Positions 16,053 to 25,191 of a DNA stretch of 54,260 nt are shown here, in pieces. The notes under the pieces are model-generated. The model was not told the DNA's origin. It ran no database searches and saw nothing but the letters and a program-made list of their open reading frames with translations. Where the stretch lies: positions 1 to 54,260 of the forward strand of contig NZ_WEHU01000029.1 in the NCBI RefSeq assembly GCF_009183415.1. The letters are read 5' to 3'. The position numbers and the translations under genes were made by a program. Position 1 is the stretch's first letter; every line of letters starts with the position of its first letter. Source of the stretch: Bacillus sp. B1-b2. GTDB lineage: Bacteria > Bacillota > Bacilli > Bacillales > Cytobacillaceae.

Positions 16053-16690
16053 TTCCATTTCTCCTTTTCATTTTTAAATTGTATTGGTTTTATCATTCCA
16101 TTTTGGACTTTAATTTTTGTATAGAACGGTGTTTCTGGAAGATTGTCTATAAAATTATCAAAACTTGCTATCCATTGTCCTAAAACATCCGTTTTATTTT
16201 CATTTATTAAATAGGATTTTTCCTTAGGGTTAAGGTAAATTCGAATTTGATTTAACTGTTTTCTTTCTCCTTGAACCTCTATCGAATTAATTATGGGAAA
16301 AAGAGGGATGAGCTTTTTCAATTTGCTATATAATTGGGATAAAGTTGATAATTTATCAACTGCTTCTACAGGGATAATAATCTCTATATATTGCTCTTCC
16401 CGTATAAATTCACCTCTATCATTAATTTCTAAATTTACTGTAAAATCATGAACTTTAAGAGTGCTTAAAGGCAATAAGCATCTCTCGTACATACTAATTA
16501 CTTCTTGAGATAGCACCTCTAAGTAATTTTTCTTGAGTGACATATTAAATGTATCTCCATATAAACAACCAATATAGAATTTATTATCTTTTATCCTATA
16601 ATCTAAATTTAGTTTTTGAATATAACGATTGTCATCCTCAATCACAGACAATATAGATTCTAAACCAGCTGTGTTGATTTCAGATCTCAT
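16040..16690 (-). CDS. Hypothetical protein, paralogue of the downstream gene
   Basis: 216 aa from ATG 16690 after AAAGGGGGC; the longer frame to 16753 has no ribosome binding site. The body carries FTVNLEINDRGEF, LSTLSQLYSKLKKLIPL and GQWIASFDNFID, which align in order with DLTISIPLSG, IMSTLYEQFKVLEKYR and SQWLATVENIMD of the gene at 15372-16052. Likely a recent tandem duplication. Function unknown. Confidence 0.6.
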   Translation of the reverse strand: MRSEINTAGLESILSVIEDDNRYIQKLNLDYRIKDNKFYIGCLYGDTFNMSLKKNYLEVLSQEVISMYERCLLPLSTLKVHDFTVNLEINDRGEFIREEQYIEIIIPVEAVDKLSTLSQLYSKLKKLIPLFPIINSIEVQGERKQLNQIRIYLNPKEKSYLINENKTDVLGQWIASFDNFIDNLPETPFYTKIKVQNGMIKPIQFKNEKEKWKWFV

Positions 16691-16891
16691 TCCACTGCCC
16701 CCTTTAGATGGCTTTTTATAATTTCTTTCATTTTTTTTATCATTGATGTACATTAGTATAGTATTAATATATATAGTAAAACTGTCGAAGCTTGTCGATT
16801 ACAGGGATATTTTTACTAATTTTCATGAAAAATTCACCAAAAACTAGTTAAATAGACCTTGACTGGTGGATTTGTACCCGAGAGGATTCCC

Positions 16892-16955
16892 CCTTCACTA
16901 AATGAACAAATCCTAATTTGTTCATTTAGTGAAGGAGGTGAACTAAATTCACTTC
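16892..16955. repeat. Two adjacent hairpins, one a perfect 20-bp palindrome
   Basis: CCTTCACTAAATGAACAAAT at 16892-16911 is the exact reverse complement of 16916-16935, with a 4-base CCTA loop. A second hairpin, GGAGGTGAA / TTCACTTCC (16933-16955, one G-T pair), follows. There is no poly-T on either strand, so it is not a normal intrinsic terminator. It lies between the operon gene ending at 16976 and the paralogues starting at 16690. It may be a processing or stabilising hairpin, or a protein-binding site. Confidence 0.85.
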
Positions 16956-16975
16956 CTCCGAATAGCAAATAACCC

Positions 16976-17704
16976 TTAAATTGCAGCTGCCTCATATTCG
17001 ATTTTTTCATCCGGGATAATATAATCTGATGAAACAGCATGTTCTAAAATTTCTATCTTTAAAACTCTTATATTTTTTCCTTCTCTTTCAATTTCTAAAG
17101 ACAAGGAATCCTTTCTATTTATTCGATACACACTTTCGCCAATATTTATCCACGCTCTTTTACCATCTGAAACATGAATATATTCCTCTTCCATACCTAG
17201 AACAGATACAAGCCAACGCTGCTTCCCTTGTAAATTATCAGCTATTTTTGTAGTGGGTATATCATCCACTTGATCCTCTATTTCTGAATTTACTTGTTTA
17301 TTTCTACATTCTCGAGAAGTTGTGGTATTTAAATCTGTAAGGTTAAGTTCCTCTTCAAGAGGTCCACTTTGCTCGTCACATAGTTCCTCAAAATTAATTT
17401 CTTTAGTCAAATTCGATAAGTATTCTATTGTTCTATCATCTAATTCTGAAACAGTCGGAGTAATATGATAAATATTAGTTGGGCGCATAACTTCTTCCCA
17501 ATCATCTTCCTGTATATTTAGATTTTGAGTTTCTTCTAAATAAATAATTTCATCTTTCGATTTAGATTCTGTCTCTGTTGGAATTAATCCATTCTCTAAA
17601 TAATACTGTTTCATCTTTAAATCCATACAGACTGCATGGAAAAAATATTCTATTAGAAAATACATATATACAAACCAATCTAAATTTATCGTAATAGTAT
17701 GCAT
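16976..17704 (-). CDS. Acidic hypothetical protein downstream of the helicase
   Basis: 242 aa from ATG 17704, with GGAGG overlapping the helicase stop codon (tight coupling). The N-terminus (MHTITINLDWFVYMYFLIEY) looks membrane-associated; the middle is acidic and low-complexity (EDDWEEVMRP, LEEELNLTDL), and the last part is beta-rich (KNIRVLKIEILEHA). No recognised family. The tight linkage suggests a helicase partner. Confidence 0.6.
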   Translation of the reverse strand: MHTITINLDWFVYMYFLIEYFFHAVCMDLKMKQYYLENGLIPTETESKSKDEIIYLEETQNLNIQEDDWEEVMRPTNIYHITPTVSELDDRTIEYLSNLTKEINFEELCDEQSGPLEEELNLTDLNTTTSRECRNKQVNSEIEDQVDDIPTTKIADNLQGKQRWLVSVLGMEEEYIHVSDGKRAWINIGESVYRINRKDSLSLEIEREGKNIRVLKIEILEHAVSSDYIIPDEKIEYEAAAI

Positions 17705-17714
17705 TTTTATCCTC

Positions 17715-18445
17715 CTAAAATAATTCGAATGCCAGCTGACCACTGACTACTCTACGTTTATTTTTCTTTTCTGGTTTTTCCTCCACTAAATCAAACAAGG
17801 AAATTTGTGAACTATCATTATTTGTTTTAGACTCCCTCTCACTTCGAGTTAAATAGTCTACTATTTCACCATCAAGAGCTGAATCACTTCCAAAAGCAGC
17901 ATATAAATCTACTTCCAATATCATTTCGTTAAAATGAAAACCAGGAATTTTACCTTTCTCTATATTGCTAGCGATAGTTTTAGATTTTCTTATAAGAACA
18001 TTTCTTGAACTGTCAGTTTTAATGTACTTATTAGCCCATTCTTCGAAATATTCTTTGTTTGATTTTAATGAGAAATTCTTTGGTTTTCCAATATTAGAAA
18101 GAATTTCTCTAGCTCTATCAGACGCTTCTGCAACCCATTCTTCCGTACTTCCTTGAAGCACATTTCCTTTCTTTATCGACTGTATTAACATGGATTGTAA
18201 ATCGCCAGTATCCCCTAACATAGCATTCAATCCATCACTTGAAACATCACCGTTAATAGCACCAGCAGCTTTATTCTTCATGGCTATCAATGTTGCCATT
18301 TGTTCTTGGTACATATTTTTATACGCTAAATAATACAGTCTACACTCCTCAGTTTGTTTTATTCTCCACGCTCTTCGTGCAGCTTGATTAATTGTAAATA
18401 AAGACCAACTAAATTGATAAAATATCAATGTTGGAGTACATAATA
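17715..18445 (-). CDS. SNF2-like helicase, exon 4 (C-terminal part)
   Basis: Encodes residues about 871-1113 of the split helicase (see exon 1 at 28104-29010). It begins with the last two bases of a Leu codon, then LCTPTLIFYQFSWSL and helicase motif VI QAARRAWRIKQ (Q891, R894, R895, R898, Q901). After about residue 930 comes a helical domain with TEEWVAEASDRAREIL and a basic end KKNKRRVVSGQLAFELF. The stop is immediately before the ribosome binding site of the gene at 17704. Confidence 0.8.
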
Positions 18446-20951
18446 GTCGGGTAGGTCGGAGATGTTACCACCTCTTTCCCCCCTAAGAACCGTACTTGTA
18501 CCTTTCAGCACATACGGCTCAAGCCATCTATCATCCTCTCAACTTAATAACGGAACTTCTTGAATGCTCTTTTCATAAGATTAATAGCCTTTTTACTATT
18601 CACGTCTTTGATACCATTGCTTTCTAGGTAGTTTACGACTTTTGGTAATTTCTTACCTTCGCCATAATTCTCTAACAATACATGGTGTGTTTTATGACAT
18701 GATTTGTGTAGTAGTTCGAGGTTATCATAACTATCAACTCCGCCAATTACTACAGGCACTATATGATTGCTTTCAATTGGTTCTATTCCTTGTAAGGATT
18801 CACCACAAATTCTGCATTTGTATCTGCTCTTTTTCGCAAGTTTCCTTTTAGCATTAGTATTTTCCCTATTGAATATTTTCTCGTCACGTTTATCAAAGTA
18901 AGCTTTAAGCGATGCGTCAAATGGACTATTATATTGTTTGATCTTTACGTGTCTTTCAATCTTAGTCCAACTCATGCGAATAAGCTGTTTCGTATTATCT
19001 TTTGGACACGTTAGGAGCCACTTGTCTTTGCTTACGCCTGTATTGTCTGGTTTAAAGTACATTTTCATCAGTTTTCTAAATGAAGTTCTATGATGTCTGT
19101 GTTTAAGGTAAATTACGACTTTTTCATTAACATAAGTATCAATGTCTCTGAAAATTACTTTGGCTACTGTTGGTGACCAATAGTTTGCAATCCCTTGTAA
19201 TACACGATTCAGTTTTTCAATTAGATATGCTGTTTCTCTGCCTTTTCCCCAGTCGAATACTTCCTTGATTTTCTGTTTAGCATTTTTGACACTTTCAAGT
19301 GATGGTTTAATGAATAATTTATTTCCATCCTTAGTTGGGTATTGTTTGAAGTTAAATCCGAGGAAATCGAATCCTTCACTAATATGAACAACTCTTGTTT
19401 TCTCCTTTGCTAACTTCAATCCACGTTTGTCTAGATATGGTTGTAATTTTTCGTACATCCCAACGGCTTGTTCTTTCGTAGGGCAGACGATAACGAAATC
19501 ATCTGCATATCTAACAACGCCAACTGACGAGGTATACAATGTATCTCCCTGTCTTTTAGAGTGGATATATCTTACTCCAATTTCTTCTTCCATCCCATGT
19601 AATGCTATGTTCGCTAACAGTGGTGAGATGATTCCGCCTTGTGGTGTTCCCTTGTCTGTTTTATGGAATGTAGCATTGTCAACGTATCCACTTTCCAACC
19701 ATTCTCTAACGATTTTGTTATTTGGGAAGTTTTTAATTCTTTCCATAATAAGGTCGTGGTTTAAGTTGTCAAAGCAGCCTTCAAAATCACCTTCGAAAAT
19801 CCACCCCTTAGCGCTTCCTCTGCTTAATTTCACGAATAAATCGCTCATAGCGTCATGTGCGCCACGTTTAGGTCTGAATCCATACGATGTCATTTCAAAT
19901 TTTGCTTCCCACTGTGGTTCTAGAGCAGTTTTAAATACGTTTTGGTACACTCTATCAACAATTACAGGAATGCCTAACGGACGTTTCTTTCCATTCTTTT
20001 TAGGGATATATGTTCTTCTAGCCGGTTTAACCTTAATATTTCTTATACTGTACATTTTAAGTTTGTTGTATAATTCAACTCGCTCTTGCGGAGTGTTAGA
20101 AATATATCCGTCTATACCAGCTGTCTTTTTGCCTCTATTTTCTTGCGTTACGCGCTTAATACTTAACAGTAAATTCGCTTTACTTCTAAGTAGAAGTCTT
20201 TGTAATTTCCTTACTTTTCTCGTTTGTTTAAGTTGTTCGGCACGATAGATTCGTTGTTGAAGTTTCCTTACATAGCGATTAACTTTCATCCAATTAATTG
20301 AGTGCCAGTTATCCACCAGTGGGGAAACAGCCGACGCAACGTACTCGTTGGTTTTCATAACATATCTCCCTCTCTTTAAGGATTATTCTTTTCGCTTTCT
20401 ATTCGTGTTGATGACCACGTGGAAGTCTGCAATCTTTCGATTTGGGTATTGCCCTATTCGACGGCTTATACAAATGAGTTTTCACCTTAACTTTCGTTAT
20501 GTCGACATTCGCTTTCTCCACGTTCCTTTACCCTCTACATATTGTGGTTTCCTTACGGTCACCCTACCTTAGATGAGAGGAATGTATAGGGCTTACCAAG
20601 TTTCACTAATAATAGATACGTTAGGTTAGGCATCCTTCTTTACTCCGGTGGATCTATGGGTCATTTCGCAGTTCCTCGACCGTAGAACTTTTCCTATCCA
20701 CATCTACAAGCTTGTTCAATCACAGTACGCTTGTTGTCGGTAACGAAGACTACAAAGGTTCAGCTTACGCTTATACCTTCCTAACTTTCCCTAGCTCTTT
20801 TGGAATTCTGTGTAAATTCCTCCATTAAGCATTTAACCCTCATGCAACCCAACAATTCGATTACTCGAAAAGCAGTTTCGGGCGGGAACGTCCTCAATGA
20901 CTAAGACGGTTTCTTATGGAAACACTATTATTTAGCAACTTCTTGTCGCAC
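18446..20951 (-). mobile_element. Group II intron 1 in the helicase gene
   Basis: 2,506 bp. The 5' end is GTGCGACAAGAAG (reading minus from 20951) and the 3' end is CCTACCCGAC at 18446. The domain V hairpin (GAGCCGTATG ... CGGTTC) lies at about 18486-18520. Removing it joins GGATTAGAC-C to TATTATGT as GLD-LLCT, so helicase motif V (VGLD) is reconstituted. It carries an intact RT/maturase gene. The boundaries are supported by exact frame closure of the four exons. Confidence 0.85.
18544..20358 (-). CDS. ltrA: Group II intron reverse transcriptase/maturase (intron 1)
   Basis: 604 aa, apparently full length. RT motifs: PKKNGKKRPLGIP (RT1-2), FEGDFEGCFDN (RT3), GTPQGGIISPLLAN (RT4), RYADDFVIVCP (active-site YADD, RT5), LGFNFKQYP. 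The thumb/X domain follows to about 480. The C-terminal HNH endonuclease is CRICGESLQGIEPIESNH ... LLHKSCHKTHH. The protein splices its intron RNA and drives retrohoming by cleaving DNA and reverse transcribing. Located in intron domain IV, as expected. Confidence 0.95.
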   Translation of the reverse strand: MKTNEYVASAVSPLVDNWHSINWMKVNRYVRKLQQRIYRAEQLKQTRKVRKLQRLLLRSKANLLLSIKRVTQENRGKKTAGIDGYISNTPQERVELYNKLKMYSIRNIKVKPARRTYIPKKNGKKRPLGIPVIVDRVYQNVFKTALEPQWEAKFEMTSYGFRPKRGAHDAMSDLFVKLSRGSAKGWIFEGDFEGCFDNLNHDLIMERIKNFPNNKIVREWLESGYVDNATFHKTDKGTPQGGIISPLLANIALHGMEEEIGVRYIHSKRQGDTLYTSSVGVVRYADDFVIVCPTKEQAVGMYEKLQPYLDKRGLKLAKEKTRVVHISEGFDFLGFNFKQYPTKDGNKLFIKPSLESVKNAKQKIKEVFDWGKGRETAYLIEKLNRVLQGIANYWSPTVAKVIFRDIDTYVNEKVVIYLKHRHHRTSFRKLMKMYFKPDNTGVSKDKWLLTCPKDNTKQLIRMSWTKIERHVKIKQYNSPFDASLKAYFDKRDEKIFNRENTNAKRKLAKKSRYKCRICGESLQGIEPIESNHIVPVVIGGVDSYDNLELLHKSCHKTHHVLLENYGEGKKLPKVVNYLESNGIKDVNSKKAINLMKRAFKKFRY

Positions 20952-21777
20952 GGTCTAATCCTACTTTCACTAATTCTTGAGATACAATACAAACATCATA
21001 ATTTTCTTTTTTTATCTTTTTTTCTAACCATTCACTTCGTCTATTTGTACTTGTTGAAGAAGTATCCAGGATACAGACCTTAGCACCAATCATTTCTAAA
21101 ATATGCTTTAATCGTGGTCTAACATCCCTACCTTCAACGCTTGACCCGGTATCTCGAACATAAACAATAGATTTTCTTCCTTCAGATATCTCGCCCTTAA
21201 TTATTTCCTGTAACTTCTTCTCTTTACTAAGAATTCTTTCTTGTTCAAATGGTTCTGGCTTCCAAATAAGTTCACCTTTCATATAAAATGCCGGATAAGT
21301 AAATGGATTATCTGGGTATGAAATTCCAGTCTGAGTTAACGGCATATATAATTTAAACCCATCTTCTAACTCCTCAATGGATCTTTCAAAAGTGTTGACC
21401 ATTCTCAGATAATTTTGTTGAAGATCTTCATCTGGTTTCACTAGTATAGTTGGCACATTCACGAATTCAACTGGATCTGGCCAAACATCAACTAATCTAA
21501 CAAGTACTGTATTTTGCACAAGAAATTTTGAAAAAACAAACGGTGAAATACCTGGTAGTATTTTCTCGTTTCTTTTTGTCCCACCTCTTGATTGCTTGTT
21601 TGTATATTCAGCATTGGAATCTTGATTATAAGTGGTAGTTTCAATTACCCCATATTCTTCGTTCCATTTTCTAACTTCAGAATATTTATAACCATTTTCC
21701 ACCATCAAAGAAGGAAACAGCCTCCATAAGGTATAATAAATATCTTCCGCAACGAGATAAGAAGGCGGTGCCTTGCC
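20952..21777 (-). CDS. SNF2-like helicase, exon 3
   Basis: Encodes residues about 596-870. It starts GKAPPSYLVAEDIYYTLWRL, the segment after the motif-III-like loop, and ends SQELVKVGLD (motif V), continuing into exon 4. In between lie KSIVYVRDTG (motif IV-like, about residue 800) and CILDTSSTSTNRRSEW, which fit the second RecA lobe of SF2 enzymes. It has no stop in frame across 826 bp. Bounded by introns 1 and 2. Confidence 0.8.
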
Positions 21778-24313
21778 ATATTACTATGGTAGGTTTCCAC
21801 CAACTCTCCCCCAGAACCGTACTTGCAAGTCTCCAAGCATACGGCTCACTATTATCCACCTAGTTTAATTACAATTGTCCTTTGTGTAATTTCATATGAC
21901 AGTCGTTTCCTTGTCCTCTAGCACATAAAGCTAATTGTCTTCGGTTACGAGCAATCATAATCATTTCCCACTTTTGAAGATTTTTCTTCTTTTTGAGGTC
22001 TTTTAATTTCCGGACATGATGCATCTCTAAATCGACATCTATCGCTCCGCAGTATTCACATACGCGAGCTTTCATTCTGTCAATTAGGCTTGTGATACCA
22101 CTGTACATCCAACCATTAGGTAGATTATCCACTTTGAAATCTTTATTTACTTTTTCTGCTCTTGTAAACTAGCTGATTAAAGTTTTAGACTTCATTCCTT
22201 TTTTCGTTTCATATTGAACAGTAAATACTCCATTAACACTGAATTTATCTATGACTTTTCTAACCGAAATTTTATATTTACTAGCAAACGTTTTATACAT
22301 ACTGTATTCCATGATGTATGCCATTTTATTAAGCACACTCACGTTATTTGCTATTTTGTAATATTCGTAGAATCCTCGTAATTCAGCATCATAGATGCTA
22401 ATAATTTCAAGGTCGTCATTATTGATAAGTTCAGGTCTATGAATCATTTTCCAATCGTTATCGTTTATTCTTAGAATGTTCCTATCAAGAAGTTTATTTA
22501 CCCATTTTTCCTTCGGGACATAAAGTTTAACCTTACCGTTATTTTGCCTTTGGAGTTTGCCATCTTTATTTCTTGTTGGTTGTGTACTGTAACTTGTTAC
22601 AATATCAAAACCTAGAAATCTAGCTTTCTCCTTATGAGCATGAGTGATAAGGGTCTTCTCTACAGATAGTTCAAGTTTTAGCTTATTAGCTAAGAATGCT
22701 TTAATATCCTGTTTGATTTTTAATGCATCTCCCTTGCTACCAATTACACCGACAAGAAAATCATCAGCATAACGAACATAATTGATTCTTCGGAAGTCAG
22801 GATCAAACGGGTCAGTCACATTCATCTCATTACGTTTCTTAATGAGTGCCTTGTAAACTCTGGTGTGTTCCTTTTTCTCGGAAGTGGACATTAAAGCCCA
22901 TTCTTCATCTGATTTCTTCATTTTCGTTAGTTGCCATTCTAACGCTCTGTATTCATGTGTCCGTTTTCGCTTCTTACCTTTATTGAATTCTTCAGCATAT
23001 TGTTCCATATACTTATCCAATTCATGTAGATAGATATTTGCTAATAATGGACTGATAACGCCACCTTGAGGTGTGCCGCTGAAAGTCTTGTGGTAAACCC
23101 AATCCTCTAGGTATCCTGCTTTGAGGAATTTCCAGATAAGTCGGATGAACTTTTCATCTTTTATCCTTTTCCTAAGAAGATTGATTAAAGTGTGATGGTC
23201 AATGTTGTCAAAGAATCCTTTGATGTCTCCTTCAACAAACCACTTAACTCCAGTGAATGTTTTTTGTATTTTGTCTACAGCAGTTTGGCAACTAAGTTTA
23301 GGTCTAAAACCATGTGAAGAATCACGGAAGATAGGCTCGTATAACCCTTCTAAGATTCTACGTGCTACTTCTTGAACTAACTTATCATCCATTGAAGGAA
23401 TTCCTAGAGGTCTTTGACCTGTTGGCTTCTTTGGGATGTATTCTCTTCTTGAAGGTCTTGGTTGATAACTTTCGTCTTTTAACTGTTCAATAATTTTACG
23501 GATTCGGTCGATGCTCATACCATCAATGGTTTTTCCGTCCGTTCCCTCTGTCATATTACCTTCCTTTTTGGCTAACTTTGCATAAGCTTCTAGGAAGAAC
23601 TCTTCATTATATAGATTTCGATATATACGCTCGAAAACGTAATTCTCATCTCTCTTGGACATTTCAACTAGGTTGTCCATAACTACTTTTGGGATTCTCA
23701 AAGTGTCTCCACACCTTCCTGATTTTGTTCTGGACTAGATAACTTGGTCCCTTCGCCATGTACTAGGCTTTCCCTAGCTCTGACTACTACGGACTCTCTG
23801 TTGCCATATTGGATATTCAGACACCTAAAGTGCCATAGCCTTTACAGGCATTCCAACTTAGGCAATCCCCATTTAGTACATTTAGTAACATAGGCTTGAA
23901 CCAGTGTCGGATGCGACTTTCGCCATTTACCATTTACTATGGTTGGAAGACCACTGAGGCATAACTTTATAAACGGAAAAGCTATTTATAAAGCAGTAAT
24001 TATCTAACGGCAAGGCTATTAGATAATATTTGGTCAATAGACGTTAATAGAAGTCTTCCGTCTATGTCTTCGCTAGGACTCCTTTGGCTATCGTTCACGC
24101 AGTTTAGCATTCATCCTCGTCTGTTTCGGTTTCATCTTGCCATTCAGTTGCACCATGACAACTTGGTGACTTATGGCTTTTCACCTAATATGCTGTGTTC
24201 CCCGTTATTGGTTTCCCTCACGAGTAAATTAGTAGATGATAGGAGACAATCGATGCCTCTACACTCCTACGACTTGCCTAAAGTCGAATTACTAAATGCC
24301 CTTATGGGCGCAC
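21778..24313 (-). mobile_element. Group II intron 2 in the helicase gene
   Basis: 2,536 bp, 5' end GTGCGCCCAT (minus, 24313) and 3' end GTAATAT at 21778. Domain V hairpin (GAGCCGTATG...GTACGGTTCTG) lies at about 21813-21847. Removal fuses ...LFGGK to GKAPPS in frame. It carries a maturase gene interrupted by one amber codon. The AT 3' end follows the group II 3' AY rule. Confidence 0.8.
21869..23701 (-). pseudogene. ltrA: Group II intron RT/maturase with an in-frame amber codon (intron 2)
   Basis: The first part, 22172-23701 (510 aa), carries RT motifs (PLGIPSMDD, FVEGDIKGFFDN, GTPQGGVISPLLAN, RYADDFLVG) and the X domain. A TAG at 22169-22171 stops it, but the same frame continues FTRAEKVNKDFKVDNLPNG into an HNH domain (CEYCGAIDVDLEMHH ... 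ARGQGNDCHMKLH) up to 21869. The nonsense codon separates splicing (RT/X) from endonuclease function. RNA splicing may still work while retrohoming endonuclease would be lost. The lesion looks like a simple base change. Confidence 0.85.
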
Positions 24314-25191
24314 TTTTCCACCAAATAATGTTCCCGTTCCTCCAACCACTTTCTTAGCTGCAGCTGCAATACTTCCAAGTGCATTTCCTTGAGCACTTGT
24401 CGATGCTTTCAGTTCATGAATCTCATCCACAATTGCAATATCAAAAAAATTTTTCATTTTTCTTCGAATGTATTCAATACTAGCAACTCTTCGTGGTTGA
24501 CCCTGCTTTTTTGGTACCTCTTTTTGGTTACTTTGAATATGCTCTAATAAGTTCTTATTTCCCTCTTTAATGGCATGAATCAATTTCTTTTCATATACAT
24601 ACCATTCTTTTATTGATGAATAACGAGTTGCTACCTTCTTGGTCCATAAGCTTTCTCCACATTCTGAACAAAAGGCATTTGCGGGCTTTTGTGTATTTTG
24701 GAGCCTTCTTCCAGTTCCGAATTCGTCTTTATCCATGGTTCTTGTAGAACGCACTTCTATTTCTTTAGAAGGTTCATCCGTATCAGGAATCATTTTTATA
24801 TCTTCAATTACCTGGTGAGCCTTTCCACAAGAAGGACAATAATAACCATATCGATAAGGTAATCTATCTTCACTTTGCTGTTTACTAGTTTTTTTCTGAC
24901 TAAATTGAACAGCCGGAACGATAGATGAATCTCCTCTCATGGTCGTAAAAGATATAACGAAAAAAACTGGTTTTTTTGGTTTCTTTCTTCCACTCATTAA
25001 CCAATCACGATGATAAGTAATTAATTGACTCGTTCTTTCAATTACTCTCACTTCAGCATGAGGAATTATTTCTTTAATCTCTTCTGGCCACTTTTTAGTT
25101 AAAGAAGGTGGGCACATTAAAACACTATGATATCCTTCTTTATTTTTCATATCCGATAGTACATCAGCCACAGCAGTCATAATGGTACTTT
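24314..25191 (-). CDS. SNF2-like helicase, exon 2 (motifs Ia-III)
   Basis: Encodes residues about 303-595. Its first bases complete the Walker A lysine and continue STIMTAVADVLSD. Two CxxC pairs (C421/C424 and C477/C480; CPSC, CSEC) look like a zinc ribbon inserted between motifs Ia and II. Motif II is DEIH at 558-561, and TGT at 588-590 acts as motif III. The exon ends LFGGK at the intron 2 boundary. Confidence 0.85.

Noticed and set aside
16834-17040. 68-codon minus-strand frame over the 20-bp palindrome
   Set aside because: It overlaps the end of the gene at 16976-17704 and owes its openness to the palindrome; no start signal.
19427-20248. 273-codon plus-strand open frame opposite the intron 1 maturase
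   Set aside because: It is the mirror of a well-conserved RT coding region, has no ribosome binding site and an implausible composition.
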